Shown: positions 44,302 to 54,881, counted from the first letter of the stretch. The stretch: 64,000 nucleotides of DNA from JAAZMA01 sp036720245 (GCA_036720245.1 DAIMNI010000001.1:62001-126000), one strand, 5' to 3'. The notes: generated by a model not told the origin, from the sequence alone. Program-made: numbers and translations.

Positions 44302-45381
44302 CTATCCCAATACTTCCTTCAATTTCTCAACAAATATCTTATTCTCCTCCATAGTTCCTATGGATACTCTAATCCAGGTGCCACCCATAGGTCTTATAAT
44401 TACTCCTCTTTTTTGTAGTTCTACAAATATTTCTTCTGCACTTCTTTCTACATTTACATAAATATGATTAGTTTCAGATTCTGGGAATTCAAAGCCTAAT
44501 TTTTTAAATTCTTCATATAAGTAGTTTTTACCTTCTAAATTTACCTTATAAATTTCTTCAACAAAATCCTCATCTTCTAAGGCTGCAATGGCTGCTATTT
44601 GTCCTAGGGTATTTACATTAAAGGGTCCTCTTACTTTGTTTATATTTTCAATTATATCTTTAGCCCCAATTGCATAGGCTACTCTTATTCCAGCTAGACC
44701 ATAGGCCTTGGAAAAGGTTCTCATAATCAATACATTTGGATATTTTTTTGTAAATTTAACACTGTCCATTGGATAATCATCTCTTGTAACAAACTCTCTA
44801 TAGGCTTCATCATAGGCTATTAGCACATTTTCTGGCACCTTGTCAAAGAACTCAACTAATTCAGCTTCTGTTACCATAGTACCTGTTGGATTATTTGGAT
44901 TACAAATCCAGATTATTTTAGTCTTATCTGTAATCTTATTTAAAATTCCATCTAAATCAAATGTAAAATCCTTCAAAGGTACAATTACTGGGGTACCACC
45001 CATCATTTCAGTGGTAGCTATATATCTTGGGAAAGTAATATCTGCCATTATAATTTCATCTTCTGGGGCAATATAGGCTTTAGAAATTAAATCAATCATT
45101 TCATCAGAACCACTAGGTATTAAGATATTATCTGTAGATACATTAAGTTTTCCTGAAAGAGCTTCTTTTAATGCTGTAGCATTTCCATCTGGATATAGGG
45201 CTAAATTATCTAGGGAATTAATTAAGACTTCTTTTACCTTTTTAGAATATCCAAGGGGATTTTCATTAGATGCAAGTTTTATGACTCTATCTAGTTTATA
45301 TTCCCTTTTCACATCCTCAATAGGTTTTCCTGGCTTATAAGGCTTTAAATCTTCAATTTCCTTTCTGTAATTAATAGACAT
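44302..45381 (-). CDS. hisC: Histidinol-phosphate aminotransferase
   Basis: The 359-residue fold-type I PLP enzyme has LASNENPLGYS, IWICNPNNPTG, the Schiff-base lysine in RTFSKAYGLAG (about residue 220) and RVSIGTMEEN at the end. The start is the ATG after AAAGGAGTGATTTA; the frame runs 30 codons further up without a site. It stands alone, away from other his genes, so it may also serve aromatic amino acids. Confidence 0.9.
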   Translation of the reverse strand: MSINYRKEIEDLKPYKPGKPIEDVKREYKLDRVIKLASNENPLGYSKKVKEVLINSLDNLALYPDGNATALKEALSGKLNVSTDNILIPSGSDEMIDLISKAYIAPEDEIIMADITFPRYIATTEMMGGTPVIVPLKDFTFDLDGILNKITDKTKIIWICNPNNPTGTMVTEAELVEFFDKVPENVLIAYDEAYREFVTRDDYPMDSVKFTKKYPNVLIMRTFSKAYGLAGIRVAYAIGAKDIIENINKVRGPFNVNTLGQIAAIAALEDEDFVEEIYKVNLEGKNYLYEEFKKLGFEFPESETNHIYVNVERSAEEIFVELQKRGVIIRPMGGTWIRVSIGTMEENKIFVEKLKEVLG

Positions 45382-45470
45382 TAAATCACTCCTTTTTTTA
45401 TTCTCTATTATTAGTATAACATGTATATTTTTACTATCAATAAAAAATACTATGATAAATAAGGTTTTCA

Positions 45471-45479
45471 TGATATAAT
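45471..45479 (+). promoter_or_regulatory. Extended -10 element for the EF-G-like gene
   Basis: TGATATAAT, with no good -35 box. A short hairpin (AAAGATTTT / AAAATCTTT, 45541-45560) lies in the leader. Confidence 0.45.
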
Positions 45480-45598
45480 TTTAAAGGAAAGTTATAATTT
45501 TTTTCAAAACTCTATTCTCTATTTAGTGTTTTAAGGTTTAAAAGATTTTTCAAAATCTTTAAAATAAATAAAAATGCTGGTTAAGGGGGAAAGTGTTA

Positions 45599-47662
45599 AT
45601 GAAAGTATATCAAACGGACAAAATCAGAAATCTAGCACTAATAGGACACAGTGGTAGCGGAAAAACGACATTAACAGAGGCTATACTGTATGTAACAGGA
45701 GTGACTAAAAGACAAGGTAGAGTAGACGATGGAAATACTTTATCTGATTTCGATAAGGAAGAAATTTCAAGAAAAGTGTCTATTGGCACAGCTGTAATTC
45801 CAGCAGAATTAGAAGATACTAAATTTAATTTCTTAGATACTCCTGGATATTTTGACTTCGCAGGGGAAATGTATGGCGCATTAGAAGCAGCTGAAGGAGC
45901 TATATTGTTGATAGATGCATCCTCAGGTGTAGAGGTTGGAACAGAAAAATCTTGGAAATATGTAGAAAGCCACAATATCCCAAGATTAATTTTCCTAAAC
46001 AAAATGGATAAAGAAAACGTTAGTTATGAAAAAGCCTTAAGTAATATTAAAGACTATTTTGGAGATAAAGTAGTACCTTTTACATTACCTATAGGGGAAG
46101 CAGAAAACTTCAAGGGCATAGTATCTGTAATTGATGGTGTAGCCTATGAATACAATGGCAAAGATGCTAAAGAAGTAAGTATACCAGAAGAATTAAAAGG
46201 CGAAATTGAATCTATTAATGAAACACTAATGGAAAAAGTAGCAGAAACCAATGAAGAATTAATGGAAAAATATTTTGAGGGTGAGGCATTTACAATTGAT
46301 GAAATTCGTCATGGTCTTAAACTTTCAGTAATAAATGGAGACTTAGTTCCAGTAATAGTAGGTTCCGCTGAAAATGACATAGGAGTAGATTTACTTTTAA
46401 ATGTAGCTAAAAATTATATGCCAAATCCAACAGAATTAGGAGAAAACAAAGGGCTTAAAGGGGAAGAAGAAGTAATAAGAAAAGTAGATATTGAGGAACC
46501 ATTTTCAGCTATTGTATTTAAAACCATAGTTGACCCCTTTGTAGGAAAATTATCTTTACTTAAAGTAAAATCAGGCAAAATGACAAAAGATACTGAAATG
46601 TACAATGTATCTAAAGATAAAACTGAAAAACTAGGTGGCCTTTTTATACTAAGAGGTAAAAATCAAATTGAAATATCTGAAGTAGTAGCGGGGGATATTG
46701 CTGCCACATCTAAGCTATTAGTAACTCAAACAGGAGATAGTATATGTAGCAAATCCAATCCAACACTATATGAAAGAATAGAATATCCTCAACCAACACT
46801 ATTTTTGGCTGCAGAACCAAAATCTAAAGGTGATGAGGAGAAGATTGGTACTTCATTACAAAGATTGACAGAAGAAGATCCAACCTTTGCGGTGGAAAGA
46901 AATGCGGAAACTAAACAGCTTCTAATTGGTGGTCAAGGCAATATGCAATTAGCAGTTATAATAGACAAATTAAAGAATACTTTTGGTGTAGAAGTAAATC
47001 TAATTAGTCCAAAGGTAGCTTATAGAGAAACAATAAAAGGTAAATCAGATGTTCAGGGTAAACATAAGAAACAATCTGGTGGAGCAGGTCAATATGGAGA
47101 TGTTCATATTAAATTTGAACCTTGTGAAGAAGAATTTGTATTTGAAGAAGAAGTATTTGGTGGAGCAGTGCCTAGGAACTATTTCCCAGCTGTAGAAAAA
47201 GGTTTAGTAGAATCCATAGAGCATGGGGTATTAGCAGGTTATCCTGTTGTAAATCTTAAGGCTATACTATATGATGGTTCTTATCACCCAGTAGACTCAA
47301 ATGAAATGGCCTTTAAAATTGCAGCATCCTTAGCTTTTAAAAAGGGCATGGAAGCGGCTAATCCAATTTTACTTGAGCCAGTAATGAAAGTAGAAGTATT
47401 AGTCCCCGAGAATTATATGGGAGATGTAATGGGCGATATGAACAAACGTAGAGGTAGAATTCTTGGTATGGAACCTCAAGCAGATGGTTCTCAATTAATT
47501 ATAGCCGAAGCACCTCAAGTAGAACTATTTGAATATGCCATAGACTTAAGGTCTATGACTCAAGCTAGGGGAAGTTTCACTATGGAATTCTTAAGATATG
47601 ATGAGGTACCAAGAGAAATTTCTGAAAAGATTATAGAAGAAGCAAAAGCTGAAAAAGAATAA
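45599..47662 (+). CDS. EF-G-like translational GTPase (second EF-G type)
   Basis: The 687-residue protein has the five-domain EF-G layout: G1 GHSGSGKTTL at residues 17-26, DTPGYFDF, NKMDK and domain IV/V sequences. It differs from housekeeping EF-G at the start (KVYQTDKIRNLALIGHSGSGKT) and in the switch region, as do the EF-G-like paralogues common in Clostridia. Their exact role in translation is not settled. The ATG is 8 bases after AAGGGGGA. It is monocistronic with a terminator. Confidence 0.9.
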   Translation: MKVYQTDKIRNLALIGHSGSGKTTLTEAILYVTGVTKRQGRVDDGNTLSDFDKEEISRKVSIGTAVIPAELEDTKFNFLDTPGYFDFAGEMYGALEAAEGAILLIDASSGVEVGTEKSWKYVESHNIPRLIFLNKMDKENVSYEKALSNIKDYFGDKVVPFTLPIGEAENFKGIVSVIDGVAYEYNGKDAKEVSIPEELKGEIESINETLMEKVAETNEELMEKYFEGEAFTIDEIRHGLKLSVINGDLVPVIVGSAENDIGVDLLLNVAKNYMPNPTELGENKGLKGEEEVIRKVDIEEPFSAIVFKTIVDPFVGKLSLLKVKSGKMTKDTEMYNVSKDKTEKLGGLFILRGKNQIEISEVVAGDIAATSKLLVTQTGDSICSKSNPTLYERIEYPQPTLFLAAEPKSKGDEEKIGTSLQRLTEEDPTFAVERNAETKQLLIGGQGNMQLAVIIDKLKNTFGVEVNLISPKVAYRETIKGKSDVQGKHKKQSGGAGQYGDVHIKFEPCEEEFVFEEEVFGGAVPRNYFPAVEKGLVESIEHGVLAGYPVVNLKAILYDGSYHPVDSNEMAFKIAASLAFKKGMEAANPILLEPVMKVEVLVPENYMGDVMGDMNKRRGRILGMEPQADGSQLIIAEAPQVELFEYAIDLRSMTQARGSFTMEFLRYDEVPREISEKIIEEAKAEKE

Positions 47663-47664
47663 TA

Positions 47665-47698
47665 TTAAAAGGGGTTTCCATTTTGGAAGCCCTTTTAA
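47665..47698 (+). terminator. Terminator after the EF-G-like gene
   Basis: TTAAAAGGGGTTTCCA pairs with TGGAAGCCCTTTTAA around TTT, with one mismatch. Confidence 0.8.
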
Positions 47699-47734
47699 AA
47701 TTCCCCTTGCAAAAATCTAAATTTTAGTACATAA

Positions 47735-47767
47735 TATAATAAAAGACAAGGATAGTCAAAGTCAAAG
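47735..47767 (+). promoter_or_regulatory. ctsR promoter -10 and atypical CtsR operator
   Basis: TATAAT (47735-47740) is followed by abutting half-sites AGTCAAA and GTCAAAG (47754-47767). The known CtsR box has two GGTCAAA heptads with a 3-base spacer; here the spacer is missing. Confidence 0.55.
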
Positions 47768-47777
47768 GAGTGTTAAA

Positions 47778-48236
47778 ATGCCAGGGATGAGTAATATTAT
47801 AGAAAGATTTATTAAAGAAATGTTAGAAGATGCGGAAGATGGAATAATAGAAATAGGTAGAAATGATTTGGCAGATCAATTTGGCTGTGCACCTTCCCAA
47901 ATAAATTATGTGCTCACCACTAGATTTACCCCCTATAAAGGTTATTATATTGAGAGTAGAAGGGGTGGTGGTGGGTATATAAAGATAATGAAGGTAGAAA
48001 TAGATGAAAATGAATATTTAGAAGAATTAATTTTAAATACTATAGGAGATTCTATTACTAAGAACAAAGCATTTCATATAATTGAAGGACTAGTAGAGGA
48101 AGAAATAATTACTACTAGGGAGGGGCATTTAATGAAGGCGAGTATTGAGGATACTGCCCTAAAGGTTGTAACAGATAGCAGAAATTATCTACGGGCTGAT
48201 ATATTAAAAAACATGCTCCTCATAATTATGAGGTAA
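47778..48236 (+). CDS. ctsR: Class III stress gene repressor CtsR
   Basis: The 152-residue protein has the winged HTH (LADQFGCAPSQINYVLTTRF) and the glycine-rich wing ESRRGGGGYIKI, which senses heat. A C-terminal dimerisation domain follows. It represses its own operon until McsB phosphorylates it or heat releases it. It is first in the four-gene ctsR-mcsA-mcsB-clpC operon. Confidence 0.97.
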   Translation: MPGMSNIIERFIKEMLEDAEDGIIEIGRNDLADQFGCAPSQINYVLTTRFTPYKGYYIESRRGGGGYIKIMKVEIDENEYLEELILNTIGDSITKNKAFHIIEGLVEEEIITTREGHLMKASIEDTALKVVTDSRNYLRADILKNMLLIIMR

Positions 48237-48250
48237 TCAGGAGGGATATT

Positions 48251-48769
48251 ATGTTATGCGAATCATGTAATAAAAATCAGGCAACAATTCATTATACAAA
48301 AATTATTAATGGAAAAGTATCAGAACTACATCTTTGTGAAGAATGTGCTAAGGAAAACAACGAATTTGAATTTGATGCTACTTTTTCCTTTCATAAATTA
48401 TTAACTAGCTTAATCGATAATATACAAAGCGAAACCATGGAAAGAGATGGGGAAGATATAGTTTGTGATTTTTGTGGCACCTCCTATTCTAAATTTAAAC
48501 AAACAGGAAAGTTTGGGTGCCCAAAATGTTATAATAGTTTTAAAAGCAAATTACCTCCATTATTTAAAGGAATACATGGGCATAATGAACATATTGGAAA
48601 AGTGCCTAAAAGGGGAAACCAAAACATAGTAAAGAAAAGGGAGATTACTAGACTTAGGGAAGAATTAGAGGAATTAGTATCTGTTGAGGCCTTTGAAAAA
48701 GCAGCTGTTGTAAGGGATAAGATAAATGAATTAGAAAAAGAATTAGAAAAGAAGAGAGGAGATAATTAA
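48251..48769 (+). CDS. mcsA: McsA, activator of protein-arginine kinase
   Basis: The 172-residue protein has paired zinc-binding CxxC motifs (CESCNKNQATIHYTKI...CEECAKE, then CDFCGTSYSKFKQTG...CPKC), split here by gaps, and a C-terminal UVR helix pair (about residues 130-168). It activates McsB. Its stop overlaps the mcsB start by one base. Confidence 0.95.
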   Translation: MLCESCNKNQATIHYTKIINGKVSELHLCEECAKENNEFEFDATFSFHKLLTSLIDNIQSETMERDGEDIVCDFCGTSYSKFKQTGKFGCPKCYNSFKSKLPPLFKGIHGHNEHIGKVPKRGNQNIVKKREITRLREELEELVSVEAFEKAAVVRDKINELEKELEKKRGDN

Positions 48770-49785
48770 TGACAAAATGGTATGAAATAGCTGGCCCTGA
48801 AGCAGATGTTGTAATTAGTACTAGAATAAGGATAGCAAGAAATCTCGAAGGATATAAATTTCCCCAAGGAATGACCCTTGAAGAGGCTGAAAAATTGACA
48901 GATGAAATATTAAATGGAGTAAAATCTATTCCAAATAATGATAATTATAAATTTATTAGAATTGGAAACTTATCTCCAATAGAGAGAATGGCATATATAG
49001 AAGAACATTTAATTAGCCCAAGTTTAATACAAAATATTGATAAGGGAAGTTTTTTATTAAGAGAAGATGAAAATATGACTATAATGATAAATGAAGAAGA
49101 TCATATGAGGGCTCAGATCATTCTTCCAGGATTAAACTTGGAAAAAGGATGGAAAATTTGTGATGAGGTAGACGATTATTTAGAAAAGGCTCTAGATTAT
49201 GCCTTTCACGAAGATTTTGGATATTTAACAGCATGCCCTACTAATGTAGGCACAGGTCTTAGGGCATCTGCCATGGTTCATCTACCCTCTCTTACTATGA
49301 CAGGCTATATAAATAATTTAGTCCAAGGATTAAATAAAATAGGTCTAACAGCTAGAGGAATTTATGGAGAAGGTACTAATGTAGTGGGGAATCTATATCA
49401 AATATCAAATCAAACTACATTAGGGGAAAAGGAAGAAAAAATAATTGAAAAATTAAAAAATGTAATATATCAAATAATAGAAAAAGAAAGGGATTTAAGA
49501 AAAGGCATATTTTCAAAAAATGAAATTGAAATGGAAGATATGATAATGAGATCCTTAGGTATATTAAAATACTCTAGAAAAATGTCTTCAGTTGAGGCTA
49601 TGAAACATTTATCTAATGTAAGATTAGGCATGGAAATGGGTATAATTAAAGATATGGATTTTAAAGATATATCTAAATTGACAATAGATATACAAGAGGC
49701 TAGTATTCAAAAAAGTTTAGAAAAAAGTATGGATAAAGAGGAAAGAGATATAGAAAGGGCAACATTAATTAGAAAAAGCATATAG
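48769..49785 (+). CDS. mcsB: Protein-arginine kinase McsB
   Basis: The 338-residue protein has the ATP:guanido phosphotransferase catalytic domain: STRIRIARNLEGYKFP near the start, and TACPTNVGTGLRASAMVHLP (about residues 155-174) with the reactive Cys. McsB tags proteins on arginine for ClpCP degradation. The ATG overlaps the mcsA stop, indicating coupled translation. Confidence 0.96.
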   Translation: MTKWYEIAGPEADVVISTRIRIARNLEGYKFPQGMTLEEAEKLTDEILNGVKSIPNNDNYKFIRIGNLSPIERMAYIEEHLISPSLIQNIDKGSFLLREDENMTIMINEEDHMRAQIILPGLNLEKGWKICDEVDDYLEKALDYAFHEDFGYLTACPTNVGTGLRASAMVHLPSLTMTGYINNLVQGLNKIGLTARGIYGEGTNVVGNLYQISNQTTLGEKEEKIIEKLKNVIYQIIEKERDLRKGIFSKNEIEMEDMIMRSLGILKYSRKMSSVEAMKHLSNVRLGMEMGIIKDMDFKDISKLTIDIQEASIQKSLEKSMDKEERDIERATLIRKSI

Positions 49786-49800
49786 ATTAGGAGGGATAAT

Positions 49801-52239
49801 ATGGCAATGTTTGGAAGATTTACAGAAAAGGCACAAAAAGCCATACTATTAGCTCAGGAAGAGGCAAAAAGATTACGTCATAATTATGTAGGTACCGAAC
49901 ATATACTATTAGGCTTATTAGCTGAAACTGAAGGTGTTGCAGCACAAGCCCTAAATAATATGGGGGTAAATTTAGAAAATGCTAGAAGTGAAGTAATTAA
50001 ACTTGTAGGCCAAGGGGATTATGACGCAGACATTATGGGGTTTACCCCTAGGACTAAAAGATTGTTTGAATTGAGCTTTTTAGAGGCGAGAAATTTAGGT
50101 CATAATTATGTAGGAACGGAACATATATTATTGGGTCTATTAGAAGAATCTGAGGGAGTAGCAGTTTTAGTATTAAATAAATTAGGGGTAGATATACAAA
50201 AATTAGAAGAAAATATTTTAGATATGTTATCAGATAATCAATACAAAGGGAATTCTTCTCAAGAAGCAGGGAAGAAAGGCACTCCAAATTTAGATAAATA
50301 CAGTAGAGATTTAACTCAAGCAGCTATTGATGGAAAAGTTGATCCTGTTATTGGCAGAACCAAGGAAATTGAAAGGGTTATTCAAATTTTAAGTAGGAGA
50401 ACTAAAAACAATCCAGTATTAATTGGAGAACCTGGTGTTGGGAAAACAGCCATAGGAGAAGGCTTAGCACAAAAAATAGTAGAAGGAGTGGTACCCGAAA
50501 TTATAAAGGACAAAAGGGTAGTTACTTTAGATTTACCTGGTATGTTAGCAGGTGCCAAATATAGAGGGGAATTTGAAGAAAGACTAAAGGCAGTAATGAA
50601 AGAATTGCAGGAGGATGGAAATATAATACTGTTTATAGATGAACTTCACACTATAATTGGAGCAGGAGCTGCAGAAGGTGCCATAGATGCCTCTAATATT
50701 TTAAAGCCAGTATTGGCAAGGGGAGATTTGCAAATAATAGGGGCTACTACTATAGATGAATATAGAAAACATATTGAAAAAGATTCCGCTTTAGAAAGAA
50801 GATTTCAAACTATTATGGTAGAAGAACCTACTGTAGAAGATACTATTAAAATATTGGAGGGCTTAAGAGATAGATATGAAGCCCATCATAGAGTGGAGAT
50901 TTCAGATGAGGCCATAAAGGCTGCTGCTGAATTATCTAGTAGATATATTACAGATAGATTTTTACCAGATAAAGCTATAGATTTAATGGATGAGGCTAGT
51001 TCTATGATTAAGATAAGATCTTATGTAGCACCAGATGAATTAAAGGATTTAGAAGAAAAATTAGATGAACTATCCCAAGAAAAAGAAGAGGCAGTTAATA
51101 CTCAAAATTATGAAAAAGCAGCTAAAATCCGAGATATGGAAAAGAAAATTAAGGAAGAATTAGAAACAGAGAAAAATAATTGGGAAAAAGAAAAACAAAA
51201 ATCTAATATGGTATTAAGCTATGAAGATATAGCAGAGGTGGTATCTAATTGGACTGGGATTCCTGTATCTAAAATGACTACAGAAGAAAGCCAAAGATTA
51301 TTAAATTTAGAAGAAACTCTTCATAAAAAAGTTATAGGGCAAAACCAAGCAGTGGAAGCTGTATCCAATGCAGTAAGAAGAGCTAGGGTAGGATTAAAGG
51401 ATCCACAAAAACCAATAGGAAGTTTTATATTTGTAGGTCCTACAGGTGTAGGAAAGACCTATTTGGCTAAAGCTTTAGCTGAAACCTTATTTGGAGACGA
51501 GGATGCTATGGTTAGAATAGATATGAGTGAATATATGGAAAAACATTCTGTCTCAAGACTTGTAGGTTCTCCTCCAGGATATATAGGCTATGATGAGGGT
51601 GGGCAATTAACAGAGGCTGTTAGAAGGAAGCCCTATTCAGTAGTACTCTTTGATGAAGTAGAAAAGGCTCATCCCGATGTATTTAATGTATTACTTCAAA
51701 TTTTAGATGACGGAAGGCTAACAGATTCTAAAGGAAGAACTGTGGATTTTAAAAACACAGTAATTATAATGACATCTAATATAGGGGCTACTTCCCTTAA
51801 GAAACAAAATGTATTAGGCTTTTCAGCAGTAGGAAATGAAGAAAAAGAAGAATATGAAAAGATGAAAGAGATCATTGTGGAAGAATTAAAGAGAACCTTT
51901 AGGCCTGAGTTTTTAAATAGAATTGATGAAGTCATAGTATTCCATTCTTTAATGGAAGAACAGATAAAGGAAATAGTAGAAATTATGGTAGAAGATTTAG
52001 AAAAACGTATGAAAAAACTAAATATAAATATTAAAGTAAGCGATGAAACTATAGATTATATAAGCAATAAGGGATTTGATCCTGTCTATGGGGCAAGGCC
52101 TTTAGAAAGAACCATTACTAAAATGATAGAAGATCAATTGGCAGAAGAAATCTTAAAGGGTTCAGTATCAAAAGACGATAGTATATTAATAGATTTTAAA
52201 AATGATAAATTAGTATTTGAAAAGGAGCCTATAGCTTAG
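49801..52239 (+). CDS. clpC: ClpC AAA+ protease ATPase
   Basis: The 812-residue chaperone ATPase has a double Clp-N repeat (residues 1-145, which binds phosphoarginine). AAA-1 follows ([13 protein letters not shown]; about residue 205). Next is a UVR-containing middle domain ([20 protein letters not shown]; about 425-440). AAA-2 carries [14 protein letters not shown] (about 545) and ends with a Clp-B small domain. It unfolds substrates for ClpP, which is not in this window. Confidence 0.97.
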   Translation: MAMFGRFTEKAQKAILLAQEEAKRLRHNYVGTEHILLGLLAETEGVAAQALNNMGVNLENARSEVIKLVGQGDYDADIMGFTPRTKRLFELSFLEARNLGHNYVGTEHILLGLLEESEGVAVLVLNKLGVDIQKLEENILDMLSDNQYKGNSSQEAGKKGTPNLDKYSRDLTQAAIDGKVDPVIGRTKEIERVIQILSRRTKNNPVLIGEPGVGKTAIGEGLAQKIVEGVVPEIIKDKRVVTLDLPGMLAGAKYRGEFEERLKAVMKELQEDGNIILFIDELHTIIGAGAAEGAIDASNILKPVLARGDLQIIGATTIDEYRKHIEKDSALERRFQTIMVEEPTVEDTIKILEGLRDRYEAHHRVEISDEAIKAAAELSSRYITDRFLPDKAIDLMDEASSMIKIRSYVAPDELKDLEEKLDELSQEKEEAVNTQNYEKAAKIRDMEKKIKEELETEKNNWEKEKQKSNMVLSYEDIAEVVSNWTGIPVSKMTTEESQRLLNLEETLHKKVIGQNQAVEAVSNAVRRARVGLKDPQKPIGSFIFVGPTGVGKTYLAKALAETLFGDEDAMVRIDMSEYMEKHSVSRLVGSPPGYIGYDEGGQLTEAVRRKPYSVVLFDEVEKAHPDVFNVLLQILDDGRLTDSKGRTVDFKNTVIIMTSNIGATSLKKQNVLGFSAVGNEEKEEYEKMKEIIVEELKRTFRPEFLNRIDEVIVFHSLMEEQIKEIVEIMVEDLEKRMKKLNINIKVSDETIDYISNKGFDPVYGARPLERTITKMIEDQLAEEILKGSVSKDDSILIDFKNDKLVFEKEPIA

Positions 52240-52274
52240 CTATAGGCTTATACATGTAAATATGGAGGCCTATT

Positions 52275-53657
52275 ATGAAAAAAGAGAAAACTATTTTTAA
52301 ATGTAGTAATTGTGGATATGAAAGTATTAGGTGGATGGGTAGATGCCCAGAGTGCAATAGCTGGAGTAGCTTAGAGGAAGAAACGCAGTTTTCTGAAAAG
52401 GTAGAAGGGAAAACTAAAAAATCCACTAAAGATAGGCCAAATCCAATAAAATTATCTACAATAGATATAGATGAGGACATAAGGATAAAGACTAGTATGG
52501 AGGAATTTAATAGGGTCTTAGGTGGAGGAATAGTTAAAGATTCTGTTACCATATTAACTGCTCGTCCTGGTGCTGGAAAATCCACATTATTATTGGAAAT
52601 TGCCAATGATATAGCAAAAAAAGGTTATAGAGTTTTATATGCCTCTGGTGAGGAAAGCGAAACTCAAATTAGAAATAGAGCCAATAGAATTATAGATGAA
52701 ATTCCTGAAGGTATTTGGATTCTTTCCGATACTAGTATGGACAATGTCTTAAGGGCTATTGAAGAAATAGATCCAGATCTAGTCATAATAGATAGTATTC
52801 AAACTTTTACTTTACTAGAATTTGATTCTAGAGCAGGTTCTCCCATACAGACTATAGAAACTGCTAATGCCTTAGTTAATATAGCCAAAAACAAAAATAG
52901 AGCCAGAGCAGTAATTATGGTAGGTCATATGACCAAGGCTAATGAAATGGCAGGCCTTAGAACTTTGGAACATTTGGTAGACACTGTTTTATATTTAGAA
53001 GGAGAAGCCGAGGAAGAATTAAGGACCTTAATGGCAACTAAAAATAGATTTGGACCTACAGGGGAAATAGGCCTGTTTTCCATGAGAGAAGAGGGAATGA
53101 TTCCCATAGATAATCCTTCAGAATATTTTATAACTAAAAGGGACAAGGGTATAAATGCAGAAGGTTCTGCCTTATCTGTAATAAAGGAAGGTTCTAGACT
53201 TATTGTAGTGGAAGTAGAGTCTTTGGTTTCCCATTCCTTTACTCCTTTTCCATCGAGAATTGGAGAATGTTTAAGAAGAGATCAATTAAACACTTTAATA
53301 TCCATTTTAGAACAAAGAGGGAATATATCTCTATATGATAAAAATGTAGTTATTAAAACTACAGGAGGTTTAAGATTAAGTGAACAGTCGGTAAATTTAG
53401 CTATTATTATGAGTATAGTGTCTTCGGTACTAAATAGGCCAATTCCTAATGCTACAGTATTTATTGCAGAGGTAGGTTTAACAGGAGAATTAAAAAAGGT
53501 TCCATCTCTTGAAACCCGAATTAAAGAATTAGATAGGATGGGATTTAAAAAAGTATATATTCCAGAAGGAGGATTAAAATCAAAGGAGAGAATAGAAAAC
53601 ATAGAGGTAGTTGAATTGAGAACTTTAATAGAGGTCATAAAGGATGTTTTCCCTTAA
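52275..53657 (+). CDS. radA: DNA repair protein RadA/Sms
   Basis: The 460-residue protein has an N-terminal C4 zinc finger (CSNCGYESIRWMGRCPEC), a RecA-like ATPase with Walker A ARPGAGKST (usually GxPGxGKST), the RadA-specific KNRFGPTGEIGLF, and a C-terminal Lon-like domain. It helps branch migration in recombination. It follows clpC as in many Firmicutes. Confidence 0.96.
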   Translation: MKKEKTIFKCSNCGYESIRWMGRCPECNSWSSLEEETQFSEKVEGKTKKSTKDRPNPIKLSTIDIDEDIRIKTSMEEFNRVLGGGIVKDSVTILTARPGAGKSTLLLEIANDIAKKGYRVLYASGEESETQIRNRANRIIDEIPEGIWILSDTSMDNVLRAIEEIDPDLVIIDSIQTFTLLEFDSRAGSPIQTIETANALVNIAKNKNRARAVIMVGHMTKANEMAGLRTLEHLVDTVLYLEGEAEEELRTLMATKNRFGPTGEIGLFSMREEGMIPIDNPSEYFITKRDKGINAEGSALSVIKEGSRLIVVEVESLVSHSFTPFPSRIGECLRRDQLNTLISILEQRGNISLYDKNVVIKTTGGLRLSEQSVNLAIIMSIVSSVLNRPIPNATVFIAEVGLTGELKKVPSLETRIKELDRMGFKKVYIPEGGLKSKERIENIEVVELRTLIEVIKDVFP

Positions 53658-53672
53658 GACATTGAAAAACAC

Positions 53673-53698
53673 AAAGCTAAGGGATATCCCTTAGCTTT
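53673..53698. terminator. Bidirectional terminator between radA and the minus-strand gene
   Basis: AAAGCTAAGGG and CCCTTAGCTTT form an 11-bp perfect stem with an ATAT loop. A and T runs on the two sides suit both strands. Confidence 0.85.
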
Positions 53699-54120
53699 TA
53701 TTTAAGACTAAAAAGACCTAAAGTTTTAATATTGCTATATTCCTTATATATTGCATCAGATATATTTACACCTAAGGCATTAGATAATGCAGCTAAATAA
53801 AATAGATAGGCACCCATTTCTTCTAAAAGTATTTCTTTACAAGCAGGACATAATGTACCTGATACATGGGATTCCATACTATTTTTCATCTCTTCTAAGG
53901 AGTTTTTATTAAATTTTTGCTTGCTAGCATTAATTTCAATGCAACCACATGAGGTAGCAGATTTAACTACTGCCCTATTTATTCTAGCAGTGTATTCATC
54001 TAATTTAGTTATTATATCCAATATGCTTCTATGTCTAATAAGTATATCGTCTACCTGCTTTTGAAACCCATCAAAATCTAAGTCTTTGTGAATATTTACC
54101 ACATTTGTATTTCTGTCCAT
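53698..54120 (-). CDS. Cysteine-containing small protein of unknown function
   Basis: I do not recognise a function for this 140-residue protein. It has a predicted N-terminal helix (FDGFQKQVDDILIRHRSILD). Next come ARINRAVVKSATSCGCIEINA with a CGC pair and LCPACKEILLEEMGAYLFYL with CxxC. Four spaced cysteines suggest a metal or redox site. The segment EEMGAYLFYLAALSNALGVN recalls the helices of MazG-like proteins, but the catalytic acidic set is not convincing. The start shown is the ATG with the better ribosome-binding context; a frame-compatible ATG lies 69 bases further upstream. Confidence 0.75.
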   Translation of the reverse strand: MDRNTNVVNIHKDLDFDGFQKQVDDILIRHRSILDIITKLDEYTARINRAVVKSATSCGCIEINASKQKFNKNSLEEMKNSMESHVSGTLCPACKEILLEEMGAYLFYLAALSNALGVNISDAIYKEYSNIKTLGLFSLK

Positions 54121-54235
54121 ACAGTCAACCCCTGTCTTATAAAAATTATTCCTAACTCTATTATACTGATAGGGACAAGTAGTTGTCAAATATTTCTAAC
54201 AATATATTTTTTGGAAAATAATTAAAAATTTAAAG

Positions 54236-54265
54236 TTGACAAGGGAAATATCTTTGTGGTACAAT
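54236..54265 (+). promoter_or_regulatory. Promoter of carD
   Basis: TTGACA, 18 bases, TACAAT, about 70 bases before the start. Confidence 0.75.
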
Positions 54266-54333
54266 AGATACTTTACAACCTTTGCCTATTAAGGTATAAT
54301 ATAATAAGAAGTAGTATGATGGGAGGTTGTTAT

Positions 54334-54816
54334 ATGTTTAATATTGGGGATAAGATAGTTTACCCTATGCATGGTGCTGGGATAATAGAGGGCATCGAGG
54401 AAAAAGAAATTTTAGGTGAAAAAAGAAAATACTATACAATGCGAATGCCTATAGGTGATATGAAAGTAATGATACCTGTAGATAATGTGGAAGAAATTGG
54501 CATTAGGGAAATAATCGATACTGATGAATTAGATAAAGTCCTAAATATATTACAAGGGGACAAAACTAAAATGCCTCAAAACTGGAATAGAAGATATAGA
54601 GTTAATATGGAAAAAATTAAATCTGGAGATATATTTGAAATCGCAGCAGTAGTTAGAAATTTAATGCTAAGGGATGCAGAAAAAGGCCTTTCTACTGGAG
54701 AAAGGAAGATGTTAAATAGTGCAAAACAAATGCTCATCAGTGAAATAGTCTTAGTATCAGATGTGGATCAGGATGAAACAGAAAAAATAATAGATGATGC
54801 AGTTAATTTAGCATAA
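54334..54816 (+). CDS. CarD-family RNA polymerase-binding regulator
   Basis: The 160-residue protein has the RNA-polymerase-interacting N-terminal domain of CarD/CdnL and TRCF (FNIGDKIVYPMHGAGIIEGI, then KRKYYTMRMPIGDMKVMIP). A helical C-terminal domain (about residues 75-160) follows. It stabilises open complexes at promoters in the organisms studied. The ATG after GGGAGG is chosen; the frame starts six codons earlier. Confidence 0.93.
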   Translation: MFNIGDKIVYPMHGAGIIEGIEEKEILGEKRKYYTMRMPIGDMKVMIPVDNVEEIGIREIIDTDELDKVLNILQGDKTKMPQNWNRRYRVNMEKIKSGDIFEIAAVVRNLMLRDAEKGLSTGERKMLNSAKQMLISEIVLVSDVDQDETEKIIDDAVNLA

Positions 54817-54881
54817 AAACTTTTATTTTTTGTTATATAATTTAAGTTTATGGTAATAAATATAGTAAAGGAGGTGAGCTA

